Positions 7,398 through 15,768 are shown, counted from the stretch's first letter. The stretch is 32,794 bases of DNA from an uncultured Actinomycetes bacterium (GCA_902826025.1 CADEDH010000008.1:88817-121610); one strand, 5' to 3'. The notes: generated from the letters alone by a model not told the origin. Translations and numbers: made by a program.

Positions 7398-8506
7398 CCG
7401 CCACCGACACCCCCGATCAGGCCACCAGGCCCGACGACGGCTGGCTGGCGGCGGCCGACGAACACGAAGCGGTCGAGCTGCTCCACGAGTTGGGCTGTAC
7501 CGACGGGCTGCCCGTGATCGTTCCCACCCCGGAGCGGGTGGCCCGTATGGTGCTGGCTTCCGGGCTCGACGGCGACCTGATGCTGGCGGCGCTCGGCCCG
7601 GCCCTGGGCGCGGCCACGGTGGAGAAGGTGGCGGTGGCGGCGGTGATGGCCGGCTGCCTTCCCGACCACATGCCCTTGGTGCTGGCAGCCATCCAGGCCG
7701 TAGCCGACCCCACCTTCGACCTCACCGAGATGCAGGCCACCACGCACTGCACGGCCCCTCTGCTGATCGTGAACGGCCCGCTGGCCCCCGTGCTCGGCGT
7801 CCACTCCGGCTTCGGCGCCCTCGGCCCTGGCTTCCGGGCCAACGCCTCCATCGGTCGGGCCCTGCGCCTGGCCATGATCAACATCGGCGGAGGGCGGGCC
7901 GGCTCGTCCGACATGTCGTTGCTGGGCCACCCCGGCAAGTTCACGTACTGCCTGGCCGAGTCGGAGTCGGCCAGCCCCTGGGAGCCGTTCCACGTGTCCC
8001 GGGGCTTCGCCGCCGAGCAGACCGTGGTGACCGTGATCGGGGCCGAAGCCCCCCATTCGGTGATCGCCATCGCCGATCGCGACGCCGACCCTGGAGGCGA
8101 CCGGATCCTGAACGCCCTGGCCGCCTGCCTGGCTGCAGTGTCGACCAACAACGCCGCCCTGGGCGGGGGCATGGCCGCGGTGATCCTCAATCCCGACCAT
8201 GCCGCCACGCTGGCCCAGGCCGGGTTGAGCCGGGCCGACGTCCAGGCCGCCCTTCGCCAGCGGGCCGCCAACCCGCGCTCGGCGCTCGTGAGCCTCGCCG
8301 GGGGGACGGCCCGCAAGGGCCAGCCCGACGACCTGGTGCACTGCTTCGCCTCACCCGACGACATCTGCGTGCTGGTTGCCGGGGGCGGCGGGCTGTACTC
8401 GATGGTGATGCCGTCCTGGTGTGCCGGCCCCCATCGCAACCGGGCGGTGAGCGTGGCCGTCGACACCGACCAGGCCTGCGTCATCCCCGGGCTGCCCGGG
8501 GCCTGA
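7394..8506 (+). CDS. Uncharacterised protein coupled to the UGSC selenoprotein
   Basis: A 370-residue soluble protein whose ATG overlaps the selenoprotein's stop (ATGA), implying coupled translation and probably a shared complex or pathway. I do not recognise a named domain. Seen: an N-terminal segment LGCTDGLPVIVPTPERV (33-49), conserved-looking blocks THCTAPLLIVNGPLAPVLG (~117-135) and LGHPGKFTYC (177-186), a glycine-rich INIGGGRAG near 163, and a C-terminal GGGGLYSMVMPSWC (330-343). There are nine cysteines (35, 88, 119, 186, 245, 317, 325, 343, 362), many for an actinobacterial cytosolic protein. There is no signal peptide or membrane helix. A thiol/selenol redox partner or the catalytic subunit fed by the selenoprotein is inference from context. 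The start is fixed by the overlap and by GGGGAGG about 6 bases upstream. Confidence 0.88.
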   Translation: MTATDTPDQATRPDDGWLAAADEHEAVELLHELGCTDGLPVIVPTPERVARMVLASGLDGDLMLAALGPALGAATVEKVAVAAVMAGCLPDHMPLVLAAIQAVADPTFDLTEMQATTHCTAPLLIVNGPLAPVLGVHSGFGALGPGFRANASIGRALRLAMINIGGGRAGSSDMSLLGHPGKFTYCLAESESASPWEPFHVSRGFAAEQTVVTVIGAEAPHSVIAIADRDADPGGDRILNALAACLAAVSTNNAALGGGMAAVILNPDHAATLAQAGLSRADVQAALRQRAANPRSALVSLAGGTARKGQPDDLVHCFASPDDICVLVAGGGGLYSMVMPSWCAGPHRNRAVSVAVDTDQACVIPGLPGA

Positions 8507-8523
8507 CGCCGGAGGACCGGGCC

Positions 8524-8537
8524 GGGCCGATCGGCCC
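8524..8537. terminator. 14-bp perfect palindrome between convergent genes
   Basis: GGGCCGATCGGCCC is a perfect palindrome that can form a 5-bp GC stem with a GATC loop on either strand. It fills the 31-base gap between two convergent genes and abuts the stop of the leftward aldolase-like gene. A bidirectional transcription end is likely from position; no T-run follows, so it is not a textbook intrinsic terminator. Confidence 0.45.
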
Positions 8538-9254
8538 TCAGTCGAGCCAGCCGGCCAGGTCGGGCACGTGGCGGGCCACCAGATGGGCGAAGGCCGCCGG
8601 AAGGCTGAGAGACGGCTCCAGGCCGTCCTTGGCCACCCGGGCCGAGGCGGCCGAGATGGGGCGGAAGGCGGGAGCCTTGAGGTGGGCCTCGGCCACCCGC
8701 TCCATCAGCACGAAGGCGGCGATGGCCTCGGCCACCGATGCTCCGACCGTGAGCAGCCCGTGGTTGGCCAGGATCACCCCCCGGTGGGAGCCGAGGGCGG
8801 CGGCGATCCGCTTGCCTCCCTCGGTGGAGAGCACCTGGACCTCCTCGTCGTCGAACAACGAGTGGTCGTCGAAGAAGTAGCAGGCCTCCTGGGTGATGGG
8901 GGTCAGCAGCCGCCGCTCGGCGGCGAACGGCGTACCCCACGGGGTATGGGTGTGGGCGGCCGCCACCACGTCGGGGCGGGCCTCGTGGATCGGCCAGTGG
9001 ATCCGGTGGGCGGTGACGTTGTACGGACCCCGCCCTTCCAGCAGATCGCCGTCGGGCCCCACCAGCACCAGGTCGTCGAGTCCGGCCCGATCGAACGACA
9101 CCCCGCCCCGCAACAGCCAGAAGCAGTCGGGCCGCTCAGGGTCGCGAGCGCTGATGTGCCCGTCGCCCATGTCGCCCCAGCGGAAGGCGCCGAAGATCCG
9201 GTAGCTCAGCACCACCTCCCGCTGACGTCGGAGCCGCTCGTCGCTGGTTGCCAT
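8538..9254 (-). CDS. Class II aldolase/adducin family protein
   Basis: A 238-residue member of the class II (metal-dependent) aldolase/adducin fold, the family of fuculose-phosphate aldolase and ribulose-5-phosphate 4-epimerase. Visible zinc ligands are H101 and H103 (AAHTHTPWG) and H165 (ILANHGLL); the phosphate/substrate loop reads GDGHISARDP at 30-39. The length is normal. The start ATG at 9254 has GAGGAGG about 9 bases upstream. Many family members in such genomes are annotated only to family level, and the true substrate (sugar phosphate or other hydroxy-acid) cannot be read here. It is single, convergent with the selenoprotein operon and divergent from the LLM gene. Confidence 0.9.
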   Translation of the reverse strand: MATSDERLRRQREVVLSYRIFGAFRWGDMGDGHISARDPERPDCFWLLRGGVSFDRAGLDDLVLVGPDGDLLEGRGPYNVTAHRIHWPIHEARPDVVAAAHTHTPWGTPFAAERRLLTPITQEACYFFDDHSLFDDEEVQVLSTEGGKRIAAALGSHRGVILANHGLLTVGASVAEAIAAFVLMERVAEAHLKAPAFRPISAASARVAKDGLEPSLSLPAAFAHLVARHVPDLAGWLD

Positions 9255-9417
9255 CTGCCTCGCCTCCTCGCTCGGTTGCGCCCGGGCCGCCGGTACCGAC
9301 CACTCTCCGGCCGACGTTCACCCGTTTCCCTGACCGTAGCTGGTCCGGCCGGTCCGGTGTCGGTAGCGTTACGGGCCGCAGCCCGCGCAACGGGCGCCCA
9401 CGGGAGGAGAGAGCGCA

Positions 9418-10332
9418 GTGCAGTACGGTGTCCATCTGCCCCAACTGGGGCGCACGGCCGATCGCAGGACCCTGATCGAATGGGCCGAGGAGGCCGACCG
9501 GCTCGGCCTCCATTCCGGGTGGGTGAGTGACCACGTGGCCTGGCCCCGGGAGATCGAGTCGAAGTACCCCTACACCGACGACGGCAGCTTCCCCGGCGGG
9601 TTCGACATGCCCTGGCTCGATCCGCTGGGAACCCTCATGTTCGTGGCCGCCCGCACCGAGCGGCTCAAGCTCGGTACCACGGTGCTCATCCTCGGCTACC
9701 GGCCGCCGGTGCTCACGGCCAAGTTCTGGGCCAGCCTCGACGTACTGTCGGAGGGGCGGACCCTCCTCGGGGTCGGTGTGGGCTGGATGAAGGAGGAGTT
9801 CGACGTGCTCGGCATGCCGTACGACCACCGAGGCGCCCGGGGCGACGAGCAGCTCGCGGTGTTCGACCGCCTGTTCTCCGACGGCAACCCCTCCTTCGAC
9901 GGTCGCTTCTACCAGTTCCCCGAGATCGGCTTCAGCCCCAAGCCGGTGCAGAGCCCGGTACCGATCTGGGTTGGCGGCAACTCCGACGCCGCCTTCCGCC
10001 GCACCGCCCGCTACGGCCACTGCTTCCATGCCGCCTTCCAGAAGAGAGGCACGGTGGTGGAGGAGTGGGCGGCGGTCCGGGCGGCCTGCGAGGCCATCGG
10101 GCGGGACCCGGGCGAGGTGGAACTGTCGATCCGCCTCTACCTGGACCCGGACGCGAGGATGGAGCCGGCCAAGTCGATCCAGGGCTCGGCCGACCAGATG
10201 GCGGCGACCGTCGCCGACTGGGCCGCCATCGGCGTCGATCACATCCTGGTCGACGTGGTGGCCGGCGGCGGGCCCCAGGGCCGCCTCGACGCCCTGCGCT
10301 CGTTCATGACCGACGTGGCCCCCCGCTCCTGA
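9418..10332 (+). CDS. LLM class F420-dependent oxidoreductase (Rv2161c-like)
   Basis: A 304-residue luciferase-like monooxygenase-fold protein of the actinobacterial F420-dependent subgroup. Family features: the opening strand MQYGVHLPQLG, the helix LIEWAEEADRLGLHSGWVSDHV, the beta-barrel block ERLKLGTTVLILGYRPPVLTAK (within ~80-102), LLGVGVGWMKEEFDVLG, and the late strand PVPIWVGGNSDAAFRR. The length is typical. The start is GTG 9418, supported by GGGAGGAG about 8 bases upstream. A possible -10 (TAGCGT, 9364-9369) lies above it without a clear -35. It likely transfers hydride between F420 and an organic substrate; an FMN enzyme is the alternative. The substrate is unknown. Confidence 0.9.
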   Translation: MQYGVHLPQLGRTADRRTLIEWAEEADRLGLHSGWVSDHVAWPREIESKYPYTDDGSFPGGFDMPWLDPLGTLMFVAARTERLKLGTTVLILGYRPPVLTAKFWASLDVLSEGRTLLGVGVGWMKEEFDVLGMPYDHRGARGDEQLAVFDRLFSDGNPSFDGRFYQFPEIGFSPKPVQSPVPIWVGGNSDAAFRRTARYGHCFHAAFQKRGTVVEEWAAVRAACEAIGRDPGEVELSIRLYLDPDARMEPAKSIQGSADQMAATVADWAAIGVDHILVDVVAGGGPQGRLDALRSFMTDVAPRS

Positions 10333-10400
10333 CCTCGCCGCCGGGGCGAAAAGCCAGTGGCCCCCCTTGAACCGGCGGTCGAGGGGCCGACAGGACCGCG

Positions 10401-12587
10401 ATGCCGGCCCCAGTCGCCCAACGCCGTCTCCATCGCCCCGTCCCCAAGCCGGCGGCAGTGCCGCTCCGGAACCGGGTGCGGGCCGGGACGGCCACCGTTG
10501 TCCTGGTGGCCGCGCTGGTCGCCGGCCTGGGGGCCGGCACCGCCCTGTTCGGGCTGGCCCAGAACCAGGACCGGGCCCTGGCCGAGGCGGCCCGGGATCT
10601 GGCCCGTGAGGCTGCCGCCGGCCGGGCCAGGGAGCGGGCCGACACCGCCGCCCTCGGCATCGCCGCCGAGCTCGACCGGCTCCAGGCCACAGCCGCCTTC
10701 TGGGCCACCGAACCGGCGCTGATCGGCGGCGCTCACGCCACGGCCGAGGCCGCTCGCGCCCAGGGGCTGGAGGGACTCGGGGCCGACGAGATCGAGCGCC
10801 GGCTCCCGGCCACGTCGAGCCTGGCCGCCGACGCCGGAGCCCAACGGTTCCTCGCCGCCGCCCTCCAGGGAACCCCCGGCGTCGCCGAGGCCTCGTTCAC
10901 CGATGCCAACGGCATCACCGGCGGCGCCGCCGGCCCAGTCGACGATCTGGTACAGAGCGACGAACCGTGGTGGCGGGAGGTCCGCGACTACGGCCGCTGG
11001 ATCGGGTCGCCCACGACACCGGCCGAGGGGGGCGGGCCGTTGGTGCCGATGGCATTCCGGATCGAGGGCGACCAGGGGCAGACGATCGGCGTGCTCCGGG
11101 TGGCGGTCGACCTGGCCGTGGTACGGGCTGTAGCCGACGGGCTGGCCACCAACGGCCTGACCCTGAGCGTGGCGACCGGCGACGGCACCCTCATCGCCGA
11201 GACGGCCACCGGCCACGACCCCGGCCGTATCGGCCGGCCCGGGCTGGGGCCGGTGATCACGGTCCCCGGCCTGGCCACCGCCTTGCCGGGCGGCGCCGGG
11301 TCCATGGTCAACGGAGCCACGGCCTACGGCGGGGCTCCGGTGGCGCCGCCCGGCCCGGGCCAGGCCGCCTGGACAGTGGTGGCCGAGGCGCCGGTGGACC
11401 TGTCGGCCATCTCGTCGGGCCCGCTGGCTTCCCTCGACCGCCGACTCCACGGCCAACGCCGGCGGGCGGCCGGGATCCTGGCCGCCGGCGGCGGCGCCGC
11501 CCTGGCCGCCGGACTGATCGCAACCCGCTTCGTCGGACGCCGGGTGGCCGCTCCGGTCGAGGCCCTGGCCTCGGCCGCCCGGGTGCTGGCCACCCGCGAG
11601 CTGCCGGCGGCTCTCGGCGCCCCCTCTGTCGCCGGGGAACCGGCCCCACCGGCCCGGTCGCCCCGACCGGCGCCCAGCGGAGGCAACGGGCCGGCCCGGG
11701 ATCTGGTGGTGGCCCGGGGCTGGGGTCGGGAGGTCTCGGTGCTGGCCGCCGCCCTCGACACCGTGGCCCGGCGAGCGGTGGCCGAGGCCGCCGACGGCAA
11801 CCAGCGGGCCGAGCGGGCCGCGGCCCTCGTGGCCGACGTGGCCCACCGGCACCAGGACCAGGCCCGCCGCCAACTGGAGCTGGTCGACGAGCTGGCGGGT
11901 GCCGCCGGCCCGGCCCATACCCGCCTCCTGCACGAACTGGCCCATCAGGTCCGCAGCGGTCGCCGCCAGGCGGAGAGCCTGCTCGTGCTGGCCGGCGCGG
12001 CCGAGCCCGCCACCCGTACCGCCCCGGTGGCGGTGGAGCGGGTGGTGACTGCGGCGCTGAGCGAGATCGACAGCCCCCAGCGGATCGCCGCCGGCGACAT
12101 GGCGCCGGCCGCCGTGGCCGGCTCGATCGCCGCCGATCTGGCCCACCTGCTGAGCGAGCTGGTGGCCAACGGACTCGACGCTGGTGGGCCCACCGGCCCG
12201 GTGGCCGTGGAGGGCGGCTGGGCGCCCGGCGCCTACGTCCTCACCGTGGCCGACACCGGCCCCGATCTCGATCCGGAGCAGCTGGCCGCCCTCAACTCGC
12301 GGGTCGTGCCGGCCCATCGGCCCGACGCCGACCTCCCCCTGTTGGCCGGGATCCTGTCGGCCCCGGCCCCTGGGGGTACGGCGCCATCGGGTGGCCGCAC
12401 CCCGCTCGGCCTCACCGTCGTGCAGCACCTCGCCGGCCAGCACGGGCTGCTCGTGCGGTTCCGGGCCCGGGCCGCCGGTGGTCTGCAGGCCGAGGTGTCG
12501 GTGCCCCGGGGCCTGGCCGTGCCACCCCCCGAACCCTCCACCGTCACCCGCCGGGCCCGATCCGGTGTCGCCAGCCGTCACCCGTGA
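10401..12587 (+). CDS. Cache-domain sensor histidine-kinase-like membrane protein
   Basis: A 728-residue sensor protein. Order: short cytosolic start, membrane helix ~30-52, extracellular Cache-like sensor (~60-340, with W190-W191 in DEPWWREVRDYG), second membrane helix ~356-376, HAMP-like linker, a helical dimerisation region, then a GHKL ATPase with N box (E586...N590 in SELVANG), G1 box DTG 618-620 and G2-like PLGLTVVQHL. The helical region (VADVAHRHQDQARRQLELVDEL, 474-495, then HQVRSGRRQAESLLVLAGA) resembles actinobacterial NIT/CvnA-type kinases, which lack a textbook H box; H482 or H484 would be the only nearby acceptors. No response regulator or roadblock gene follows. Start ATG 10401 has no strong ribosome site. 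Signal and target are unknown. Confidence 0.85.
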   Translation: MPAPVAQRRLHRPVPKPAAVPLRNRVRAGTATVVLVAALVAGLGAGTALFGLAQNQDRALAEAARDLAREAAAGRARERADTAALGIAAELDRLQATAAFWATEPALIGGAHATAEAARAQGLEGLGADEIERRLPATSSLAADAGAQRFLAAALQGTPGVAEASFTDANGITGGAAGPVDDLVQSDEPWWREVRDYGRWIGSPTTPAEGGGPLVPMAFRIEGDQGQTIGVLRVAVDLAVVRAVADGLATNGLTLSVATGDGTLIAETATGHDPGRIGRPGLGPVITVPGLATALPGGAGSMVNGATAYGGAPVAPPGPGQAAWTVVAEAPVDLSAISSGPLASLDRRLHGQRRRAAGILAAGGGAALAAGLIATRFVGRRVAAPVEALASAARVLATRELPAALGAPSVAGEPAPPARSPRPAPSGGNGPARDLVVARGWGREVSVLAAALDTVARRAVAEAADGNQRAERAAALVADVAHRHQDQARRQLELVDELAGAAGPAHTRLLHELAHQVRSGRRQAESLLVLAGAAEPATRTAPVAVERVVTAALSEIDSPQRIAAGDMAPAAVAGSIAADLAHLLSELVANGLDAGGPTGPVAVEGGWAPGAYVLTVADTGPDLDPEQLAALNSRVVPAHRPDADLPLLAGILSAPAPGGTAPSGGRTPLGLTVVQHLAGQHGLLVRFRARAAGGLQAEVSVPRGLAVPPPEPSTVTRRARSGVASRHP

Positions 12588-12611
12588 CGAGCTCCGACAC
12601 CAGAACCCTTC

Positions 12612-13046
12612 TCAGGGGCTCCAACCGCTCCAGCGGAGCGGGGTTATCCGGATGACAGGCCCGTCGGGCGGGCGCTCACGGTACTGACCGTACTTCGCCG
12701 CCAGGGCCTTCACCGCCTGCTCATGCTCCAGCCCCCCGTTCACCACCCGGCCCGTGCCGTGGACCCGAATCCACCACAGTGCGCTCCAGTCGTCGGGGTC
12801 GCGATGATCGACCAGCAACGACACGTTGGGGTCGGCCTCCACGTTGGCCAGGCGGGCCAGGCGCTGGTGCCGCTTGGGCTTGTGGTCCACCGCCGTGACC
12901 AGCGCCCCGTCGGCCGGGTCGAGGGCGAAGCAGCACGGCACCAGGTCGAGGCGCCCCTCGGGCCCGTGGGTGGCGAGCACGGCGAAGGGCTCGGCCAGGA
13001 ATCGGGCCTGGCGGGGGTCGTCGGCGCCGGCCGCGGCGCCGGTCAC
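12612..13046 (-). CDS. PPOX-class F420-dependent protein, Rv0121 family
   Basis: A 144-residue split-barrel flavin/F420-binding protein of the Rv0121-like group. Diagnostic stretches: RFLAEPFAVLATHGPEG near the start, LVPCCFALD, VTAVDHKPKRHQRLARLANVEADPNVSLLVD, DDWSALWWIRVHGTGRV, and the end PVIRITPLRWSGWSP. The start is GTG 13046, whose last bases overlap the methyltransferase stop (GTGA), so the two are coupled. The frame is open upstream to 13304, but that part is out-of-frame noise from the methyltransferase gene. Binding of F420 or FMN is family knowledge; the reaction is not known. It forms a co-translated pair with the upstream methyltransferase and is convergent with the kinase-like gene. 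Confidence 0.9.
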   Translation of the reverse strand: MTGAAAGADDPRQARFLAEPFAVLATHGPEGRLDLVPCCFALDPADGALVTAVDHKPKRHQRLARLANVEADPNVSLLVDHRDPDDWSALWWIRVHGTGRVVNGGLEHEQAVKALAAKYGQYRERPPDGPVIRITPLRWSGWSP

Positions 13047-13606
13047 AGCTTGCGGGCCAGTACCTCGGCCGTGTGCCGACCGTCGAGGCTCCAGCCCTCC
13101 TGGTAGTGGACGATCGACAGGCTCTCCAGCAGCGACGGCATCTCGCCGTCGTCCAGCAGATACTGGGCGCTCGGGTGCTGGTGGCGCTCCAGGTTGGACC
13201 GGGTGGCGATCGACAGCCCGAGCCAGCCTCCGTCGGCCAGCTGCTCGGCGAACACCGGGAACAGGCTGCGATCGAGGTAGTTGAAGCAGGTGATCACGTC
13301 CCACGGGCCGGCTGGGAACGGCTCGGAGACCAGGTCGATCTGGAGGGTGGTGAGCGGGATCCGGTTGCGGGCGGCCCGCTCCTCGGCCAGGCCCAGGGCC
13401 ACGTCGGACACGTCGGCCACCGTCACCTCGAGGCCCCGGGCGGCCAGGATGGCCCCGGCCTGACCGTCACCGCCGGCCACGTCGATGGCCTTGCCGGAGC
13501 GGGGGAACAGGTGCAGATTGCGGCCCAGGAGCAGCGGGGTGCCGGCAGGCTCCTCGTTGCGGTACCGGGCGTTCCACCGCTCGCGATCCGAGGTTGGGGC
13601 AGTCAC
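13043..13606 (-). CDS. Class I SAM-dependent methyltransferase
   Basis: A 187-residue Rossmann-fold methyltransferase, close in layout to small TehB/thiol- or tellurite-type enzymes. Motif I is AIDVAGGDGQAG (40-51), the acidic residue after strand 2 is D65 (VTVADVSD), and the motif IV strand reads WDVITCFNYLDRSLF. The N-terminal WNARYRNEEPAGTP is typical of the TehB-like group. The start was set at GTG 13606, 8 bases after AGGAGG; a TTG at 13612 is too close to that site. It is coupled to the downstream F420 protein through GTGA and lies just after the mycothiol-dependent enzyme gene on the same strand. Substrate unknown; a small thiol or xenobiotic is possible by analogy only. Confidence 0.88.
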   Translation of the reverse strand: MTAPTSDRERWNARYRNEEPAGTPLLLGRNLHLFPRSGKAIDVAGGDGQAGAILAARGLEVTVADVSDVALGLAEERAARNRIPLTTLQIDLVSEPFPAGPWDVITCFNYLDRSLFPVFAEQLADGGWLGLSIATRSNLERHQHPSAQYLLDDGEMPSLLESLSIVHYQEGWSLDGRHTAEVLARKL

Positions 13607-13621
13607 GGGCAAGCCCTCCTT

Positions 13622-13648
13622 GCTAGATGGTGAACGCTAGATGGTGAA
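13622..13648. repeat. 14-bp-period tandem duplication at a stop codon
   Basis: GCTAGATGGTGAA occurs at 13622-13634 and again at 13636-13648. The second copy contains the stop and last codons (Phe-Thr-Ile-stop) of the leftward mycothiol-dependent enzyme; the first copy repeats that end outside the gene, next to the ribosome-binding site of the methyltransferase gene. It looks like a recent slippage duplication. Confidence 0.8.
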
Positions 13649-14473
13649 GGTCAGGTTGGTCACGACCCGCCGGGCCAGGTCGAGGTCTCCGTGGAAGGCG
13701 ATGCCGCCCAGCCGGGTCGACAGGTTCTGGGCCCGGCCCCCGGCCAGGCGCATGAACAAGCTCGATGACAACGACACCACGGTGGTGGCCGGACCCGGCA
13801 GCTCGTCGACGATGCGGGCCCGTTCTTCCACCAGCACATGGATCTTGCGCCGAACCGGGCCCGTCAGCTCGATGGTGACGCTGGTGCCGGCTGGAGCCGA
13901 CGCCTTCTTCCCGATGATGTAGCCCATGGCCAGGATGGCTTCCTCCACCGCAGCCCGGGCGCACGGTCCGCTCTCGTGGCCGGGGCGTCCCAGGCCCTCC
14001 CGGATGTCCTGCTCGTGCATCCAGCAGTCGAAGAGCCGGATCTGCATGAACCGTCCGTAGGGGGAGGGACCGACCGGCGTTGGGACGTCGGCGTCGAACT
14101 CGCGCTGGGTCATCGCCGCCAGTGACCGGAGCCGACTCGCCGTGACCTGGCGGAACCGGTCGAGCATGGCCGCCGGGCCCAGATCGACGAGTGACTCCAC
14201 CCAGGTCTCGTTGAGCTTGCCGATGTCGTTGTGCACGTGGGAGAGGGCTCCGACATCGACCGGGACATCGGGCAGCCGATCGCCCTCGAGCATCGACTCG
14301 GCTCCGATGATGTGGGCGTAGACGTCGAACACCGACCAACCCGGCAGGGAGGCCGAGGCGTGCCACTCGGCGATCGTCAGACTGGAGCCGAGGTAGTCGA
14401 GCGACTTGAACTGGGAACGAAGCAGCTCGACGATCGCATCCTTGGCGATGATCGGTTCCTTGGCGATGGTCAT
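13637..14473 (-). CDS. Maleylpyruvate isomerase family mycothiol-dependent enzyme
   Basis: A 278-residue DinB-fold protein of the mycothiol-dependent maleylpyruvate isomerase family. The N-terminal four-helix domain shows the metal site: H54 (DVYAHIIGAE) and D149/H153 (RLFDCWMHEQDIRE). In maleylpyruvate isomerase the middle ligand is Glu, so Asp here is a conservative change. The PGWSVFDVYAHI stretch is typical. The C-terminal ~100 residues form the accessory domain. The start is ATG 14473; upstream spacing to a ribosome site is weak. A -10-like TATACA (14616-14621, leftward) sits in the 254-base gap above it without a clear -35. These enzymes use mycothiol as a cofactor, which supports an actinobacterial host. 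The actual substrate is unknown. Confidence 0.88.
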   Translation of the reverse strand: MTIAKEPIIAKDAIVELLRSQFKSLDYLGSSLTIAEWHASASLPGWSVFDVYAHIIGAESMLEGDRLPDVPVDVGALSHVHNDIGKLNETWVESLVDLGPAAMLDRFRQVTASRLRSLAAMTQREFDADVPTPVGPSPYGRFMQIRLFDCWMHEQDIREGLGRPGHESGPCARAAVEEAILAMGYIIGKKASAPAGTSVTIELTGPVRRKIHVLVEERARIVDELPGPATTVVSLSSSLFMRLAGGRAQNLSTRLGGIAFHGDLDLARRVVTNLTFTI

Positions 14474-14727
14474 TGCCTGCGCTAGCCGCCTTACAGCTCT
14501 TGATGGCCGGGCGGTTGGAAGCGACCGGGCGGAGGGCGACCCGCTCCGGTCTGGCGCACCGACCAGTCTGCGTAACCAGGGAGACGAGCCCCGGCGCCCG
14601 ACCCGTACCGCAAGATGTATAGCGCAAATCGGCCTCAGACGGGCGAAGCGGGCCCGTTTGACCCGCCCCCGAACGGCGCTTTACCCAGCTGCTTCAGGCT
14701 CGGCCGCTCGGCTGCGGCCGGTGCTGA

Positions 14728-15657
14728 TCAGTAGTTGAACAAGTGGGTCCCGTACCAGCCGCGGTCGGACCGCCACACCCCGACGCCCACCTTGACGTAG
14801 GCCCCCATCATGTTCTGGCTGTGGGCCGGGTCTTCTGACCACAGCCGCTCGAAGACCTGGGCCGCCTCGGCCGCCGTGAGCGACGCGTTGGACGTGAACG
14901 CGATGTTCTCCCCGTAGGGGTTCTCGCTGTGGCTGAGGTCGCCCGTCTCGGCCATGTGGCTGCTCCACTCCCGGGCCAGGGTGTCGAGGGCAGGATCGCG
15001 GGTCATGGCGGGCAGGCTCATCCCGCTCCGGAACTCGTTGAGGAGGACGAACGACCGCTCCTCGCCCGCCGCCAGGTCGGCCTCGGACACCGTGGCCGGC
15101 GGGGCGGCGGCCGTGGTGGGGGTGGGGGTGGGGGTGGGAGCCGGCGAGTCGCCCCCGGACACGGCCACCGTGGGAGCGGGAGCCGGCGAGGCAGCCGGGG
15201 CCGAGCCGCCTCCGGCGGCCGCCGGGTCTGCGGTGGTGGGGGTGACCGTGGCCACGGGAGCCGCCGCCGAGGCGGGAGCCGGAGCAACAGTGGAGGCAGC
15301 TGCGGGAGCCGGAGCGGCCGGAGCCGGAGCGACGGTGGGCGGGGCCGCGGCCACGCCCCCCAGACCGGCGGCAGGGGCGGCCGGCGCCACACCATCGGCC
15401 CGTACCGTGGCGGGATCGGAGCCGGCCGTGCGATCGATCGGAAGGGCGTCGACGCCCTGGCCCGTCACCACCCCGGACAGGCGGACGTCGGGCGACACGG
15501 TTTCATCCGACTGCCCACAGGCGGTCCCGGCCAGCGTCGCCGCCAGCACCAGCACGGCGACCCTGGCCCGCCCGAGCCGGGCCGAGCCGGCGGGGGAGCG
15601 GCGGGCCGGTGCTGGTAGCACCGGGGACTGATCGGAGGACACGGGGGGAACCGGCAC
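14728..15657 (-). CDS. Secreted CAP-domain protein with low-complexity stalk
   Basis: A 309-residue exported protein. Residues ~30-47 form a signal segment (RARVAVLVLAATLAGTAC) ending in C47, possibly a lipoprotein site although the lipobox is imperfect (Gly at -3). Residues ~90-190 are an Ala/Pro/Thr-rich stalk, including a Thr-Pro run. The CAP (SCP/PR-1-like) domain fills ~200-309 with H243 (DLSHSENPYGEN), E250, H279 (DPAHSQNMM) and the closing VGVGVWRSDRGWYGTHLF. GTG 15657 was chosen because AGGAGA lies 5-6 bases upstream; earlier open frame has no support. A leftward -10-like TATCAT (15734-15739) lies about 75 bases above. Bacterial CAP proteins act at the envelope; the exact role is unknown. 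Confidence 0.88.
   Translation of the reverse strand: MPVPPVSSDQSPVLPAPARRSPAGSARLGRARVAVLVLAATLAGTACGQSDETVSPDVRLSGVVTGQGVDALPIDRTAGSDPATVRADGVAPAAPAAGLGGVAAAPPTVAPAPAAPAPAAASTVAPAPASAAAPVATVTPTTADPAAAGGGSAPAASPAPAPTVAVSGGDSPAPTPTPTPTTAAAPPATVSEADLAAGEERSFVLLNEFRSGMSLPAMTRDPALDTLAREWSSHMAETGDLSHSENPYGENIAFTSNASLTAAEAAQVFERLWSEDPAHSQNMMGAYVKVGVGVWRSDRGWYGTHLFNY
15118..15138 (+). repeat. G-quadruplex-type run in the CAP gene
   Basis: Four G-runs (5, 5, 5 and 3 G) separated by single T bases lie on the + strand, which is the template strand of the leftward CAP gene. They are the complement of the ACC-CCC repeats encoding a Thr-Pro stalk. Single-base loops make this a strong predicted G-quadruplex, but it may be only a by-product of the peptide repeat. 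Confidence 0.6.
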
Positions 15658-15768
15658 TGGCTCTCCTGGGACTGAGGGGACGCGAACGGACGGTCGGCAT
15701 ACCCATGACCCGCAACCGGCGACGCAGTGGGCGATGATACCCAGCCCCGCGGGACGAGCGGCGTATGT

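Noticed and set aside
15118..15345. Repetitive DNA possibly marking a CRISPR or tandem array
   Set aside because: It lies in frame within the CAP gene and encodes an Ala/Pro/Thr stalk; units are irregular with no spacers.
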